From Streptomyces spinosus (GTDB taxonomy: Bacteria > Actinomycetota > Actinomycetes > Streptomycetales > Streptomycetaceae), in the NCBI RefSeq assembly GCF_020400655.1, contig NZ_JAINRC010000001.1:558001-622000 (forward strand): a stretch of 64,000 bases of DNA, given 5' to 3'. The notes beneath the pieces were generated by a model. That model was not told the DNA's origin, did not search any database, and saw only the letters and a program-made list of their open reading frames with translations. Every line of letters starts with the position of its first letter. The stretch's first letter is position 1. This document shows, in pieces, positions 7,775-16,567 of this stretch. The position numbers and the translations under genes were made by a program.

Positions 7775-8632
7775 GTGCGGAACACGCCGGCCAGGAAGCT
7801 CCCGGAACTGCTGCGGCTGCCACCGGGCGAGCGAGTGGATTTGTCCCGGTACGACGCCCGGGCCACCCCCGGCGCCCCGGACGGCAGGCGGGCGGCGGAG
7901 GCGGAAGCGGACCGCATGGGCAGACAGCTGGCCCGGCTCCAGGAGCGGCTGTGGGCGGCGGCCACCGCGGGCGACCACCGCCGGGTGCTGCTGGTCCTCC
8001 AGGGCATGGACACCAGTGGCAAGGGCGGCACGGTCAAGCACGTGATCGGCCAGCTGAACCCGTCGGGGTGCCGGATCACGGCGTTCAAGGCGCCGAGCGA
8101 GGAGGAGCGGGGGCACGACTTCCTGTGGCGGGTGCGGCGGGCGCTGCCGGAGCCGGGCGAGATCGGCATCTTCGACCGCTCGCACTACGAGGACGTGCTC
8201 ATCGCCCGGGTCCGGCACCTCGCCCGGCCGGCCGAGATCGGCAGCCGCTACGGCCTGATCAACGACTTCGAGCGCTCCCTCGCCGAGGACGGCGTCACCC
8301 TCGTCAAGTGCTTCCTGCACCTCTCCTACGACGAGCAGCGGCGCCGTCTGCTGCGCCGGCTGGACCGCCCCGACAAGCGGTGGAAGTTCACCCCCGGCGA
8401 CATCGACGAACGCGCCCTGTGGCCCGACTACCAGAAGGCGTACGAGCTGGCCCTGGAGCGCTGCGCGGCGCCGTACGCGCCGTGGTACCTGGTCCCGGCC
8501 GACCGCAGGTGGTACCGCAACTGGGCCATCAGCCGGCTCCTGCTGGAACGGCTGCGGGAGCTGGACCCGCGCTACCCGGAGGCGGACTTCGACGTGGCGG
8601 ACTGCCGGGAACGACTGCTGAAGGAGACGTGA
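7775..8632 (+). CDS. Polyphosphate kinase 2 family protein (class III-like)
   Basis: A 285-residue PPK2 enzyme that transfers phosphate between polyphosphate and nucleotides. Walker A GMDTSGKGG lies at residues 77-85, the lid-type motif FDRSHYEDVLIARV at 133-146, and LDRPDKRWKFTPGDIDER plus WYLVPADRRWYRNWAIS follow in the expected places. The RSHYEDVL form is the one I associate with class III PPK2 enzymes, which phosphorylate both AMP and ADP; this is inference. GTG at 7775 is chosen because GGAAGGAG lies 5 bases upstream. A possible GTG start overlaps the stop codon and opens a repeat-coding frame (see the repeat tract that follows). Confidence 0.93.
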   Translation: MRNTPARKLPELLRLPPGERVDLSRYDARATPGAPDGRRAAEAEADRMGRQLARLQERLWAAATAGDHRRVLLVLQGMDTSGKGGTVKHVIGQLNPSGCRITAFKAPSEEERGHDFLWRVRRALPEPGEIGIFDRSHYEDVLIARVRHLARPAEIGSRYGLINDFERSLAEDGVTLVKCFLHLSYDEQRRRLLRRLDRPDKRWKFTPGDIDERALWPDYQKAYELALERCAAPYAPWYLVPADRRWYRNWAISRLLLERLRELDPRYPEADFDVADCRERLLKET

Positions 8633-9590
8633 GCGAAGGCGGTACCGACGCGAACGGATGCCCGGCGGGGCGGGACCGCGATGCGGACGCATGCCCGGCG
8701 GGGCGAGATCACGGCGCGAACGGATGCCCGGCCGGGGAGGGTTGCGGCGTGGACGGACCACCAGGCGGGGCGGGCTCCAGCGTGGGCCGGTGTCAGTCGG
8801 GCCGGATCTTTACGCAGGCGGTGGGGCCGCCTGGCGGTGGCGGGGGCGCCTGGGCGGTCGCGGCGGCGGGGGCGGACGAGCACCGAGGCCCGGTTCAAGC
8901 GGGGCTGATGTCAGCCGGGCCGGAGCCCGGGCGGAGGGCGCACGGCGGCGCGAGGCGGGGGCGACGGCGGAGGCGAAGGCGGACGTGAGCCGGGGCGTGG
9001 TTCCGGCCCTGGACGATGTCAGCCGGGCCCGGTGCAGGCATGCGCCGAAGTCAGCCGGGCCCGACTCGGGCGCACGGCAGGGCGAGCCGGGCGGCGTCGA
9101 CATGAACCGACTGCGGCGTGGGCCCAGGTCGGCCGGGTTCAAGACCGGCGCGGGCGCACGGCAGCGCGAGCCGGGCCGGGCCGGGCTGCGTCGACGTGAA
9201 CCGACTCCGGCGTGGGCGCACGGCGGCGCCAGGCGGACGTGGATGTCCGCCGGGTGAGGTTCCGACCCCGGCAGGTCGGCCGGGCCTGGTTCCGGCGTCG
9301 GCCCAAGCCGTCCGGGTTCAAGACCGGCGCGGGCGCACGGCAGGGCGAGCCGGGCCGGGCCGGGCCGGGCCGGGCTGCGGAAGCCGACGTGAGCGGTGAC
9401 GGGCTGCCCAGCCGGTGGCGGCCGCCTCAGGACCCCCGGCCGCTCGCCCACGACCGTCGGTGACGGACTCGGCCGTCCGGCACGACGCGGGCCGGTACCG
9501 GCGGGTGTCAGCCGGGCCGACGGCCGGTGCCGGGGGCGCCCGGGCGGGTGACGCGGACGTGTGTCGGGGCGGGCGGGGTACCCGGCGGGC
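8633..9590. repeat. Repeat-filled tract between PPK2 and the FAD/Rieske gene
   Basis: About 960 bases without a convincing gene. At 8650, 8683 and 8716 the same 33-base unit starts (core gcccggcggggc), with two more degenerate units to about 8815. From about 8785 onward a second family built on gtcagccgggcc recurs at roughly 8790, 8910, 9017 and 9050. A third element beginning ccgggttcaagaccggcg occurs at 9133 and 9312 with about 54 bases near-identical, and gtcgac(a/g)tgaaccgact at 9096 and 9190. CCGGG runs (gccgggccgggc) are locally tandem at 9351-9375. All six frames are open for long stretches because stops are depleted, so long open frames here carry little weight. Confidence 0.8.
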
Positions 9591-11159
9591 ATGCACGAGC
9601 AGCGGAAGGTCACCGATTCGTACTGGCTGCGGACCGCCCCGGGGCCGTCCCACCCCGCCCTGGACGGGGATCTCGACGTGGACGTGGCCGTCGTCGGCGC
9701 GGGCATCGCCGGGCTGAGCACCGCCTACGAGCTGGTCCGGGCCGGGCGGCGGGTGGCGGTGCTGGAGGCCGGGCGGGTCGCGGCCGGCGTCACCGGCTTC
9801 ACCACCGCCAAGCTGACCGCCCAGCACACCCTGGTCTACGACCGGCTCCGGCGCACCCGGGGGGTGGAAGGGGCGCGGCTGTACGCCCGGTCGCAGTCGG
9901 AGGCGATCGAGCACGCGGCGGCGCTGGCGGCGGAGCTGGGCATCGACTGCGAGTGGGAGACCCGGGACGCCTACACCTACGTCCGGGACCGGTCCCGGGT
10001 GGCCGAGGTGCGCGCGGAGGCGGACGCCGCCCGGGAGGCGGGTCTGCCGGCGGTGTTCACCACGGAGACCGGGCTGCCCTTCCCGGTGGCGGGCGCGGTC
10101 CGGGTGACCGGGCAGGCGCAGTTCCACCCGGTCAAGTACCTGCGGGCGCTCACCGCCGATCTGCTCGCGCGCGGTGGCGAGGTGTACGAGCAAACGCGGG
10201 TCACCGGGCTGACGGAGGGCGAGCCGTGCCGGCTGACGACTCAGGCGGGCGCCACGGTGACGGCACGGGACGTCGTGGTCGCCACGCACTACCCGGTGTT
10301 CGACCGCGCCCTGCTGTTCACCCGGCTCTCCCCGCGCCGGGAACTGGTCGTCGCCGGGCCGCTGGGCGACGGGCCGGACCCCCACGGCATGTACATCACG
10401 CCGGACGAGAACACCCGCTCGGTGCGCACGGCGCCGTACGGCCCGGACGGGCAGCGGCTGCTGGTCGTCACCGGTGAGCACTTCACGCCCGGCACCGGTG
10501 ATCCGCGGGCGGGCTTCGAACGGCTCGCCGGCTGGGCCGAGGTGCACTTCCCCGGGGTGAGGCTGGACCACGCCTGGGCCACGCAGGACAACGAGTCCAC
10601 CGACACCGTCCCGCTGGTCGGCCCCCTGCATCCCGGCGCCCGGCACACCTACGTCGCCACCGGCTTCGGCGGCTGGGGCCTGAGCGGCGGCATCATGGCC
10701 GGGCTGCTGCTGAGCGCGCTGGTCACCGGCCGGGACAGCGCCTGGCAGGAGCTGTACGACCCGCGCCGGCTGAAGTCGGTGGTGCGTCAGGCCCCGTCGC
10801 TGCTGAAGACCCAGGCCGAGGTGGCCCGGCACTTCGTCGGCGACCGGCTCAAACCGACGGTCGCGGTGGACGACCTGGAGCCCGGGGACGGCGCGCTGGT
10901 CCGGTCCGGCGCCGAACGGCTGGCGGTCCACCGCGACGAGGAGGGCGCCCTGCACGCCGTGTCGGCGCGCTGCACCCACCTCGGCTGCCTGGTCGCGTTC
11001 AACCGCGCCGAGCGCACCTGGGAGTGCCCCTGCCACGGCTCGCGCTTCGCCGTCGACGGCACGGTACTGCAGGGACCGGCGGTCGAACCGCTGGAACGAC
11101 GGGAGCTGGACCGGTCCCCGACCGGGCGTGGCGGCGAGCAGTCACCGCCGCGCGGGTGA
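9591..11159 (+). CDS. FAD-dependent oxidoreductase with C-terminal Rieske domain
   Basis: A 522-residue fusion. Residues 25-390 form a DAO/glycine-oxidase-like FAD domain, with the dinucleotide motif VAVVGAGIAGLSTAYELV at about residues 24-41 and a late substrate-side stretch ATGFGGWGLSGGIMAG. The last 90 residues are a Rieske [2Fe-2S] domain with ligand motifs CTHLGC (C461, H463) and CPCHGS (C480, H483). Such fusions pass electrons from a ferredoxin-like centre to or from flavin; the substrate is unknown. ATG at 9591 is chosen because it sits just before the conserved TDSYWLRT start, although the ribosome site is weak; an in-frame GTG at 9561 is an alternative. The repeat tract directly precedes it. 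Confidence 0.88.
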   Translation: MHEQRKVTDSYWLRTAPGPSHPALDGDLDVDVAVVGAGIAGLSTAYELVRAGRRVAVLEAGRVAAGVTGFTTAKLTAQHTLVYDRLRRTRGVEGARLYARSQSEAIEHAAALAAELGIDCEWETRDAYTYVRDRSRVAEVRAEADAAREAGLPAVFTTETGLPFPVAGAVRVTGQAQFHPVKYLRALTADLLARGGEVYEQTRVTGLTEGEPCRLTTQAGATVTARDVVVATHYPVFDRALLFTRLSPRRELVVAGPLGDGPDPHGMYITPDENTRSVRTAPYGPDGQRLLVVTGEHFTPGTGDPRAGFERLAGWAEVHFPGVRLDHAWATQDNESTDTVPLVGPLHPGARHTYVATGFGGWGLSGGIMAGLLLSALVTGRDSAWQELYDPRRLKSVVRQAPSLLKTQAEVARHFVGDRLKPTVAVDDLEPGDGALVRSGAERLAVHRDEEGALHAVSARCTHLGCLVAFNRAERTWECPCHGSRFAVDGTVLQGPAVEPLERRELDRSPTGRGGEQSPPRG

Positions 11160-11210
11160 CGGTTCCGCCGCGCCGCGGAACATATCACCATACAAACGCA
11201 CCATCAGTCC

Positions 11211-11225
11211 TACGTTCGTACGGTG
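11211..11225 (+). promoter_or_regulatory. Probable leaderless promoter of the CE4 lipoprotein gene
   Basis: TACGTT at 11211-11216 ends 6 bases before the GTG at 11223 and no Shine-Dalgarno sequence is present. It sits in a locally AT-richer stretch (11181-11220). The -35 region is not convincing. Confidence 0.45.
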
Positions 11226-12068
11226 ATCCCACGAGCACGTCATCTCCTCGCCGTCTGCCTCCTGGGCGCGGCGCTCACCGCCTGCGGCGCCGCGGGCGGT
11301 GAGCGGCCCGCCCCGGCCGCCTCCCGTGTCTCCGCGCCCCCCTCCCCCGCCCGTCCGCCCGTGCTCGCGCCCGGCCCCGGCGGGCTGACCCCGGTCTTCG
11401 AACACGGCCCGCGCACCCGGGGCAAGACCGTCGCGCTCACCTTCGACGCCGACATGACCGCCGACGAGGGACCCCGCGCGGCCTCCGGCGAACACTTCGA
11501 CAACCCGGGCCTGATCGCCGCCCTGCGCACGCTGAAGGTGCCGGCGACCGTCTTCATGACCGGCCGCTGGGCCGACGAGTACCCGGCCGAGGCCAGCGCC
11601 CTGGGCCACGACCCGCAGTTCGAGGTGGCCAACCACTCCTGGAGCCACTACGCCTTCACCGCCGACTGCTACGGACTGCCGACCGTCGACGCCGACGGAA
11701 TGCGGGCGGACGTGCAGCGCGCGTACGAATCCCTGCGCGCGGCCGGCGTGCCCCACGCGATGCCGTACTTCCGCTTCCCCGGCGGCTGCTACGACCAGCG
11801 GGCGCTGCGCGCGCTGAGCGGGCTCGGGGTGACCGCGGTGCAGTGGGACGTGGTCAGCGGCGACGCGTTCGCCACGGACGCCGACGCGGTGGTCAAGCAG
11901 GTGCTCGACGGGGTGAAGCCGGGCTCCGTGGTCGTCATGCACTGCACCCGCAGCGCGGCGCCGACGACCGAGCGGGTCGTCCGCACGGTCGTGCCGGAGC
12001 TGCGCGAGCGCGGCTACCGGTTCGTGAAGGTCTCCGAGCTGATCGGTCAGGCGGGCAACGGCCGCTGA
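11223..12068 (+). CDS. Polysaccharide deacetylase (CE4) lipoprotein
   Basis: A 281-residue predicted lipoprotein that would de-N-acetylate cell-wall or extracellular polysaccharide. The signal peptide ends in the lipobox LTAC with C21. NodB homology motifs are visible: TFDAD (motif 1, the metal-binding Asp pair), HSWSH (motif 2, two metal-binding His), RFPGGCYD (motif 3) and VVMHC near the end (motif 5 His). GTG at 11223 is the only start that gives a complete signal peptide. The following small zinc-ribbon gene begins 17 bases after the stop, so they may be cotranscribed, although that gene has its own -10-like box. Confidence 0.93.
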   Translation: MIPRARHLLAVCLLGAALTACGAAGGERPAPAASRVSAPPSPARPPVLAPGPGGLTPVFEHGPRTRGKTVALTFDADMTADEGPRAASGEHFDNPGLIAALRTLKVPATVFMTGRWADEYPAEASALGHDPQFEVANHSWSHYAFTADCYGLPTVDADGMRADVQRAYESLRAAGVPHAMPYFRFPGGCYDQRALRALSGLGVTAVQWDVVSGDAFATDADAVVKQVLDGVKPGSVVVMHCTRSAAPTTERVVRTVVPELRERGYRFVKVSELIGQAGNGR

Positions 12069-12085
12069 CGTCCTACGCTGAAGGC

Positions 12086-12268
12086 ATGAGCGACGAGGAC
12101 TACTGCACGATCGCCGAGACGGTGAAGCCGGCGAAGGCCGACGGACCGCCGTACGCGGAGTGCGTGCTGTGCCGGGAGCCGACGGAGTACCCGGAGTCGT
12201 ACAAGGGCCTCACGCTGTGCCCCGTCTGCGAGTGGCAGGAGGCGCAGCGCACCGCCTGCTCAGGGTGA
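12086..12268 (+). CDS. Small zinc-ribbon-like protein
   Basis: A 60-residue acidic protein with two CxxC pairs, AECVLC near residue 31 and LCPVC near residue 46, spaced as in a single zinc ribbon. Function unknown. ATG at 12086; TACGCT at 12073-12078 would give a near-leaderless message. Its last 9 bases overlap the end of the convergent permease gene, which is unusual but both frames are well supported. Confidence 0.7.
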   Translation: MSDEDYCTIAETVKPAKADGPPYAECVLCREPTEYPESYKGLTLCPVCEWQEAQRTACSG

Positions 12269-12931
12269 GCGGCGCGCGACGAGCCGGCCGGCCGCGGCGA
12301 AGGCGGCCGCCGTGAGCAGGACCGCCCCCGCCGGCGGCAGCAGCGGCACCGGTGCCCGGCCGGTCCGCGATCCGGTGACCAGAGCGCTGACCGCGGCCTG
12401 CGCCGGGGAACCGGCCGACACCACCGCCAGCAGCGCGCCGAGCAGCAGCGCCGGGACCGCACGCCCCCTGGACCGCAGCACCGGCCGGCTGGTGAGCGCG
12501 CCGACGGCCGTGCCGAGCAGGGCGCAGACGAGGGCGGCCGGCAGTCCCGCGGCGGCGGCGCGGAGCCGGGGCACCGGGACCCGGTGGCCGTCGCTCATCG
12601 GGTCGCTGATCAGCGTCACCACCACGGTGGCCACCAGCCCGAGCAGCACGGCCACGAGCAGCGCGGTGAGCAGGCAGGCGAGGTGTGCCCGGGCGGGGCC
12701 GCGGGCGGCGGCGACGCAGGCCCGGGCCGCGGGCGGCTCCGCGGTGACACAGATCCGCACCAGCCAGGCGGCCACCGGCAGCAGACCGGCGGCCGTGTAG
12801 CCGAGCGAGCCCAGCACCGGCTGGCCGCTCTGCACGCCGACGCCCAGGAACGCGGCGTACAGGATCACCGGGGGCAGCCAGCGCTGGGAGCGCAGCAGCA
12901 GGTCGGCCTGGTAGCGAAGGGGCGCGGTCAT
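12260..12931 (-). CDS. ABC transporter permease
   Basis: A 223-residue integral membrane protein with about six hydrophobic segments, for example WLPPVILYAAFLGVGV near the start, LACLLTALLVAVLLGLVATVVVTLI in the middle and AVLLTAAAFAAAGRLVA at the end. It has no recognisable substrate signature. Its ATG overlaps the stop of the ATPase gene (ATGA at 12928-12931), so the two proteins form one transporter. It belongs to the small bacterial exporter type (ABC-2-like by size and partner) rather than an importer, since no binding protein is present. Confidence 0.85.
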   Translation of the reverse strand: MTAPLRYQADLLLRSQRWLPPVILYAAFLGVGVQSGQPVLGSLGYTAAGLLPVAAWLVRICVTAEPPAARACVAAARGPARAHLACLLTALLVAVLLGLVATVVVTLISDPMSDGHRVPVPRLRAAAAGLPAALVCALLGTAVGALTSRPVLRSRGRAVPALLLGALLAVVSAGSPAQAAVSALVTGSRTGRAPVPLLPPAGAVLLTAAAFAAAGRLVARRSP

Positions 12932-13809
12932 GGGCGGCTTCCGGGGTCGGGGTGCTGGGGGTCGTGGGACGGTGGCTCGACGCTGACCACGTGCCAGGGC
13001 GGACGGGCCGTGAGCAGGGCGCGCAGCACGGTGTCGGAGTGGGAGGCGGGTACGGCGAGCCGGCGCCGGCCGGGGGCGGTCTCCTCGGCGGACACCGCGA
13101 TCCGCACCGCGTCCGGCGGCAGCCGGCCGCCCGGCGCGGCCCGTACGGTCACGACCGTGACCGGTCCGGACGGCGCACCCGGCGGGTCGGTACGGCGTCG
13201 CAGGCCCCCGTCGGTCACCGTGTAGACCGCGTCCGGCGTACCGGCGAGGCGGCACGGGTCGTGGTCCACGAAGACCACCGCACCCCCGGCGGCCGTCCGC
13301 TCGGCCACCGCCCGCTCCAGTTCGGTCCGCGCCGCCGCGTCGAGGCCGGTCCAGGCCTCGTCCAGCACCAGCAGCTCCGGGTCGGCCAGCAGGGCCTGCG
13401 CGACGGTGACCTTCTGGCTGCTGCCCTTGGACAGCCGCGCCATCGGCGTACCGGCGTACGCGCCCGCCCCGAGGCGCTCCAGCCAGGTGTCCGCGGCGCG
13501 TGCGGCGGCCTCCCGGCCGAGGCCGTGGACGGTGCCGAGGTGGGTCAGACAGCCGGCGGCCGTGAAGGGCAGGGCCGACGGGAACCGCTCCGGCACGTAC
13601 GCCGTGCGCGGCCGGCCGCTGATCCGGCCCTCGCTGGGCGCGTCGAGCCGGGCGAGCAGCCGGAGCAGGGTGGACTTCCCGCTGCCGTTCGTCCCTTCGA
13701 TCCGGGTGAGGGTGCCGGGCGCGACGACGAGGTCGACGCCACGCAGCACCCAGGGGCCGCGGATGCCGTAGCGACGGCCCACGGCGGTCAGGCGCAGGTC
13801 ACGGTCCAT
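12928..13809 (-). CDS. ABC transporter ATP-binding protein
   Basis: A 293-residue ATPase. Walker A is EGTNGSGKSTLLRLL (about residues 38-52), the signature region ARLSKGSSQKVTVAQALL is a variant of LSGGQ (LSKGSSQK), and Walker B LLVLDEAWTGLD with the switch VVFVDHD follow. The variant signature is typical of exporters of the CcmA/antibiotic-resistance group. About 100 residues after the core form an extra C-terminal part rich in charged and proline residues. Coupled by ATGA overlap to the permease. A small ORF of 67 codons with a strong ribosome site lies 55 bases upstream on the same strand and may be the first gene of the operon. Confidence 0.93.
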   Translation of the reverse strand: MDRDLRLTAVGRRYGIRGPWVLRGVDLVVAPGTLTRIEGTNGSGKSTLLRLLARLDAPSEGRISGRPRTAYVPERFPSALPFTAAGCLTHLGTVHGLGREAAARAADTWLERLGAGAYAGTPMARLSKGSSQKVTVAQALLADPELLVLDEAWTGLDAAARTELERAVAERTAAGGAVVFVDHDPCRLAGTPDAVYTVTDGGLRRRTDPPGAPSGPVTVVTVRAAPGGRLPPDAVRIAVSAEETAPGRRRLAVPASHSDTVLRALLTARPPWHVVSVEPPSHDPQHPDPGSRP

Positions 13810-13864
13810 GGAAGGCCCCTCTGTTGCGGGGGAACCCGTGCGGGAGGCCGTACCGGTACGGCGC

Positions 13865-14068
13865 TCACCGCGCAGGACGTGTGCTCAGCGGGCCGTGGCC
13901 CGCGGACGTGCTCGGCGGGCCGTGGCCCGGCTCGGCCCGGCCGCTCCCGCCCGCACCGCCGCGGCCCGGGCTCCCCTCGAAGGCCTCCACCTGCCGCAGG
14001 AGGCGCCGGGCGGCCCCGTGGGACGGATTCCACGGCGTCTCGTCCCCGATGCCGAAGTACGGACTCAT
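13865..14068 (-). CDS. Candidate small peptide upstream of the ABC exporter
   Basis: A 67-residue ORF starting MSPYFGIGDETPWNPSHG at the ATG at 14068, with GGAGGGGGAG immediately upstream in good position. The first 34 residues are compositionally normal; the C-terminal half is a low-complexity Gly/Pro/Ser tail containing two copies of a 9-residue unit (GHGPPSTSA, GHGPLSTRP), encoded by a 27-base direct repeat at 13881 and 13908. No cysteine, so a lanthipeptide-type precursor is unlikely. Placed ahead of an ATPase-permease pair it could be the exported peptide or merely a leader ORF. Not recognised. Confidence 0.45.
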   Translation of the reverse strand: MSPYFGIGDETPWNPSHGAARRLLRQVEAFEGSPGRGGAGGSGRAEPGHGPPSTSAGHGPLSTRPAR

Positions 14069-14204
14069 GGCACTCCCCCTCCAGTCCCTCCGATCGATCA
14101 AGAGGGGTGAGGGCGGCCGGCCGGTTCACCGGTGTCCCCGGAAATCTCCCGCGGGCGCACCGCGCGTTGATCGGTCCGCCCGGGGCTTCGTAGGCTGGGC
14201 TCCC

Positions 14205-14924
14205 GTGAGCCACGTTCCCGCCCCCACCGCCGACAGCCCCGCCCGGCCCGCGCCCGATCCGCGCGACGAGGCGCCCCAGTTCGTCCTGCCGCTCGTGGTA
14301 CGGATCGAACGGGGCACACCACCGGCCCGTACCGACGCCCTGGAGACCGCCGCCCGGGCCGTGCTGACCCTGCTCGGCGACGAGCGGGCGCACGGTGACG
14401 GCGAGTGGGCTGAGGCGGTGCGCGGCTGGGAGGACGCCCGGATCCGGAAGGTGGTCCGGCGGGCCCGGGGCGCGGAGTGGCGGCGCGCCGAGGCGCTGCC
14501 CGGGATCACGGTGACGGGCGCCTCCGCGGAGGTCCGGGTCTTCCCGCCGGTCCCGCTGGACGGCTGGCCGAAGGACCTGGCGAGGCTCCAGGTGTCGGGC
14601 ACCGAGCTGGACGACCCGGAACCGCCGGCCCCCGCCGACCCGGCCGGCCGGGTCGTGCTCTGGCTGAACCCGGACCTGGAGATGTCGGCCGGCAAGGCGA
14701 TGGCCCAGGCCGGCCACGGCGCCCAGCTCGCCTGGTGGGCCCTGCCGGACACCGCCCGCGCCGCCTGGCGCGACGCCGGATTCCCCCTCGCCGTCCGCAC
14801 CGCCGCCCCGGCCGACTGGCCCCGCCTGACCACCAGCGGCCTGCCCGTGGTCCGCGACGCCGGCTTCACGGAGATCGCCCCCGGCTCCTGCACGGTGGTG
14901 GCGGACCACCCGGGCCTGCGCTGA
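14205..14924 (+). CDS. Peptidyl-tRNA hydrolase, PTH2-type
   Basis: A 239-residue protein whose C-terminal half matches the PTH2 fold, the archaeal/eukaryal type of enzyme that recycles peptidyl-tRNA. Seen directly: [26 protein letters not shown] (split here as [15 protein letters not shown], residues about 162-176, the PTH2 K-x-x-A-Q-x-x-H core) and [19 protein letters not shown] near the end (PTH2 D-A-G-x-T-x-I-x-P-G-x-x-T-V signature). The N-terminal 130 residues are specific to actinobacteria. GTG at 14205 is preceded by TAGGCT at 14191-14196 and no Shine-Dalgarno sequence, so leaderless expression is likely. It is divergent from the small peptide and ABC exporter. Confidence 0.85.
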   Translation: MSHVPAPTADSPARPAPDPRDEAPQFVLPLVVRIERGTPPARTDALETAARAVLTLLGDERAHGDGEWAEAVRGWEDARIRKVVRRARGAEWRRAEALPGITVTGASAEVRVFPPVPLDGWPKDLARLQVSGTELDDPEPPAPADPAGRVVLWLNPDLEMSAGKAMAQAGHGAQLAWWALPDTARAAWRDAGFPLAVRTAAPADWPRLTTSGLPVVRDAGFTEIAPGSCTVVADHPGLR

Positions 14925-15057
14925 CCGGGGAGCGCCCCGCCGTCCCGCAACCTCAAATGTTGCTCTGAAGGCGTCACCCGGAAGGTTCGGGGGCGGTCGC
15001 CGGGGCCATATCCCCGTCACTCGACGCAGCAGCACGGGCCGAGGAGGGGGAAGCACC

Positions 15058-16383
15058 ATGCGGCGACTGGGGACCGGGATCGGGTGGCGGCCGGAGATCG
15101 CGGACGCCGTGGAGCGCATGCCCGGCATCGACTGGGTGGAGGTCGTGGCGGAGAACGTCTGCCCCGGCCACCTGCCCCCGTCGCTGCTGCGGCTGCGCGA
15201 GCGCGGGGTGACGGTGGTCCCGCACGGCGTCTCCCTCGGTCTCGGGGGCGCGGACCGGCCCGACGAGGGGCGGCTGACGGCGCTCGCCGAGCGGGCGGAG
15301 GCGCTCGGCTCACCGCTGGTCACCGAGCACATCGCCTTCGTCCGGGCGGGCGGCGCGCTCACCGCCTCCCCGCGCCTGGAGGCCGGTCATCTGCTGCCGG
15401 TGCCGCGCACCCGGGACGCGCTGGACGTGCTGTGCGAGAACGTCCGCATCGCGCAGGACGCGCTGCCGGTGCCGCTGGCCCTGGAGAACATCGCCGCGCT
15501 GTTCTCCTGGCCGGGCGAGGAGCTGACCGAGGGGGAGTTCCTGTCCGAGCTGGTCGAGCGGACCGGCGTACGGCTGCTGATCGACGTGGCCAACCTGCAC
15601 ACCAACCACGTCAACCGGGGCGAGGACCCCGCGGGGGCGCTGGCCGCGCTGCCCCTCGAGGCGATCGCCTACGTCCATGTCGCGGGCGGCTTCGAGCGGG
15701 ACGGCGTCTGGCACGACAGCCATGCGCACCCCGTGCCGCGTCCGGTCCTCGACATCCTGACCTCCCTCGCCGCCCGGGCCGAGCCGCCGGGGGTGCTGCT
15801 GGAGCGGGACGAGAACTTCCCGGCACCGGCGGAGCTGGAGCGGGAGCTGGACACGATCCGGGAAGCGGTGACGGTCGGGCGCGCGGCGGGAAGCACGGCA
15901 GGGGGCACGACCGGGGCGCCGGCCGTCGGGGGTGCGCGGACCGGGGGTGTCGGTGTCCTGGCGAGGCCGGTGGCGGCGCCCCCGGCGGACGTGCGTGAGC
16001 GGGTCGGGGTCGCGCAGACCGCCGTGCTGTCGTCGCTGGTGGCGGGCACGCCGGTGCCGGAGGGGTTCGACCGGGTGCGGATGGGGGTGCAGGCGCGGGC
16101 GCTCGCGGCGAAGCGGGCGGGGGTCGTGGCGAAGGTGGCGCCCGAGCTGCCGGTGATCCTGGGGGCGGGGTACCGGGAGGCGTTCCTGGAGTACGCCCGG
16201 CAGCGGCCGATGCGCGGGGGCTACCGGCTGGACGCGCTGGACTTCGCCGGCCACCTGCTGAAGCTGGGGCGGCCGGACGGCGCGGGGGCGCGGCGCGAAC
16301 TGCGGGACTGGTGGCTGGACCGCTCGGGCCCGGCACCGCGCAAGCGGGGGCCCGTGGAGCGGGTTCTGCGGCGCCGGGTCTGA
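15058..16383 (+). CDS. Multinuclear non-heme iron oxidase (MNIO/DUF692) fused to a partner-like domain
   Basis: A 441-residue protein. Residues 1-285 are a DUF692 TIM-barrel: [56 protein letters not shown] and LLERDENFP carry the expected Glu/Asn/His/Asp iron ligands. This family (MbnB, TglH and relatives) oxidises cysteines or other residues in ribosomal peptides using iron and O2. After a Gly/Ala linker (about 286-320) the last 110 residues ([49 protein letters not shown]) look like the DUF2063/HvfC-type partner domain that is a separate protein in Gram-negative systems. Strong GAGGGGGAAG before the ATG. Downstream DUF4142 and TIGR04222 genes follow in the same direction. Confidence 0.9.
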   Translation: MRRLGTGIGWRPEIADAVERMPGIDWVEVVAENVCPGHLPPSLLRLRERGVTVVPHGVSLGLGGADRPDEGRLTALAERAEALGSPLVTEHIAFVRAGGALTASPRLEAGHLLPVPRTRDALDVLCENVRIAQDALPVPLALENIAALFSWPGEELTEGEFLSELVERTGVRLLIDVANLHTNHVNRGEDPAGALAALPLEAIAYVHVAGGFERDGVWHDSHAHPVPRPVLDILTSLAARAEPPGVLLERDENFPAPAELERELDTIREAVTVGRAAGSTAGGTTGAPAVGGARTGGVGVLARPVAAPPADVRERVGVAQTAVLSSLVAGTPVPEGFDRVRMGVQARALAAKRAGVVAKVAPELPVILGAGYREAFLEYARQRPMRGGYRLDALDFAGHLLKLGRPDGAGARRELRDWWLDRSGPAPRKRGPVERVLRRRV

Positions 16384-16567
16384 CGCGTGGCCCCGCGCCG
16401 CCCGGACCGGGCCGCGCCGGCCGGCACCGGCCAGGTGCCGCCGCGCCGGGTCGCCGTGCGGGCCTCATCCCCCCGGCGGCAGCGCGGAGCGCCGCCCCGG
16501 CCCCCAAGTAGTATGCCAACCCCGCACCCATCCCCAGCACACCCCGGCGTGCGGCGCAGGAGGCATC

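Noticed and set aside
8633-9590. CRISPR array reading of the repeats
   Set aside because: Repeats are degenerate, the 33-base units are contiguous without spacers, and there are no cas genes.
8810-9721. 303-codon minus-strand ORF across the repeat tract
   Set aside because: Encodes only repeat-derived Pro/Arg/Gly segments and overlaps the FAD gene start.
9318-11036. 572-codon minus-strand frame over the FAD/Rieske gene
   Set aside because: Shadow frame opposite a gene with clear cofactor motifs.
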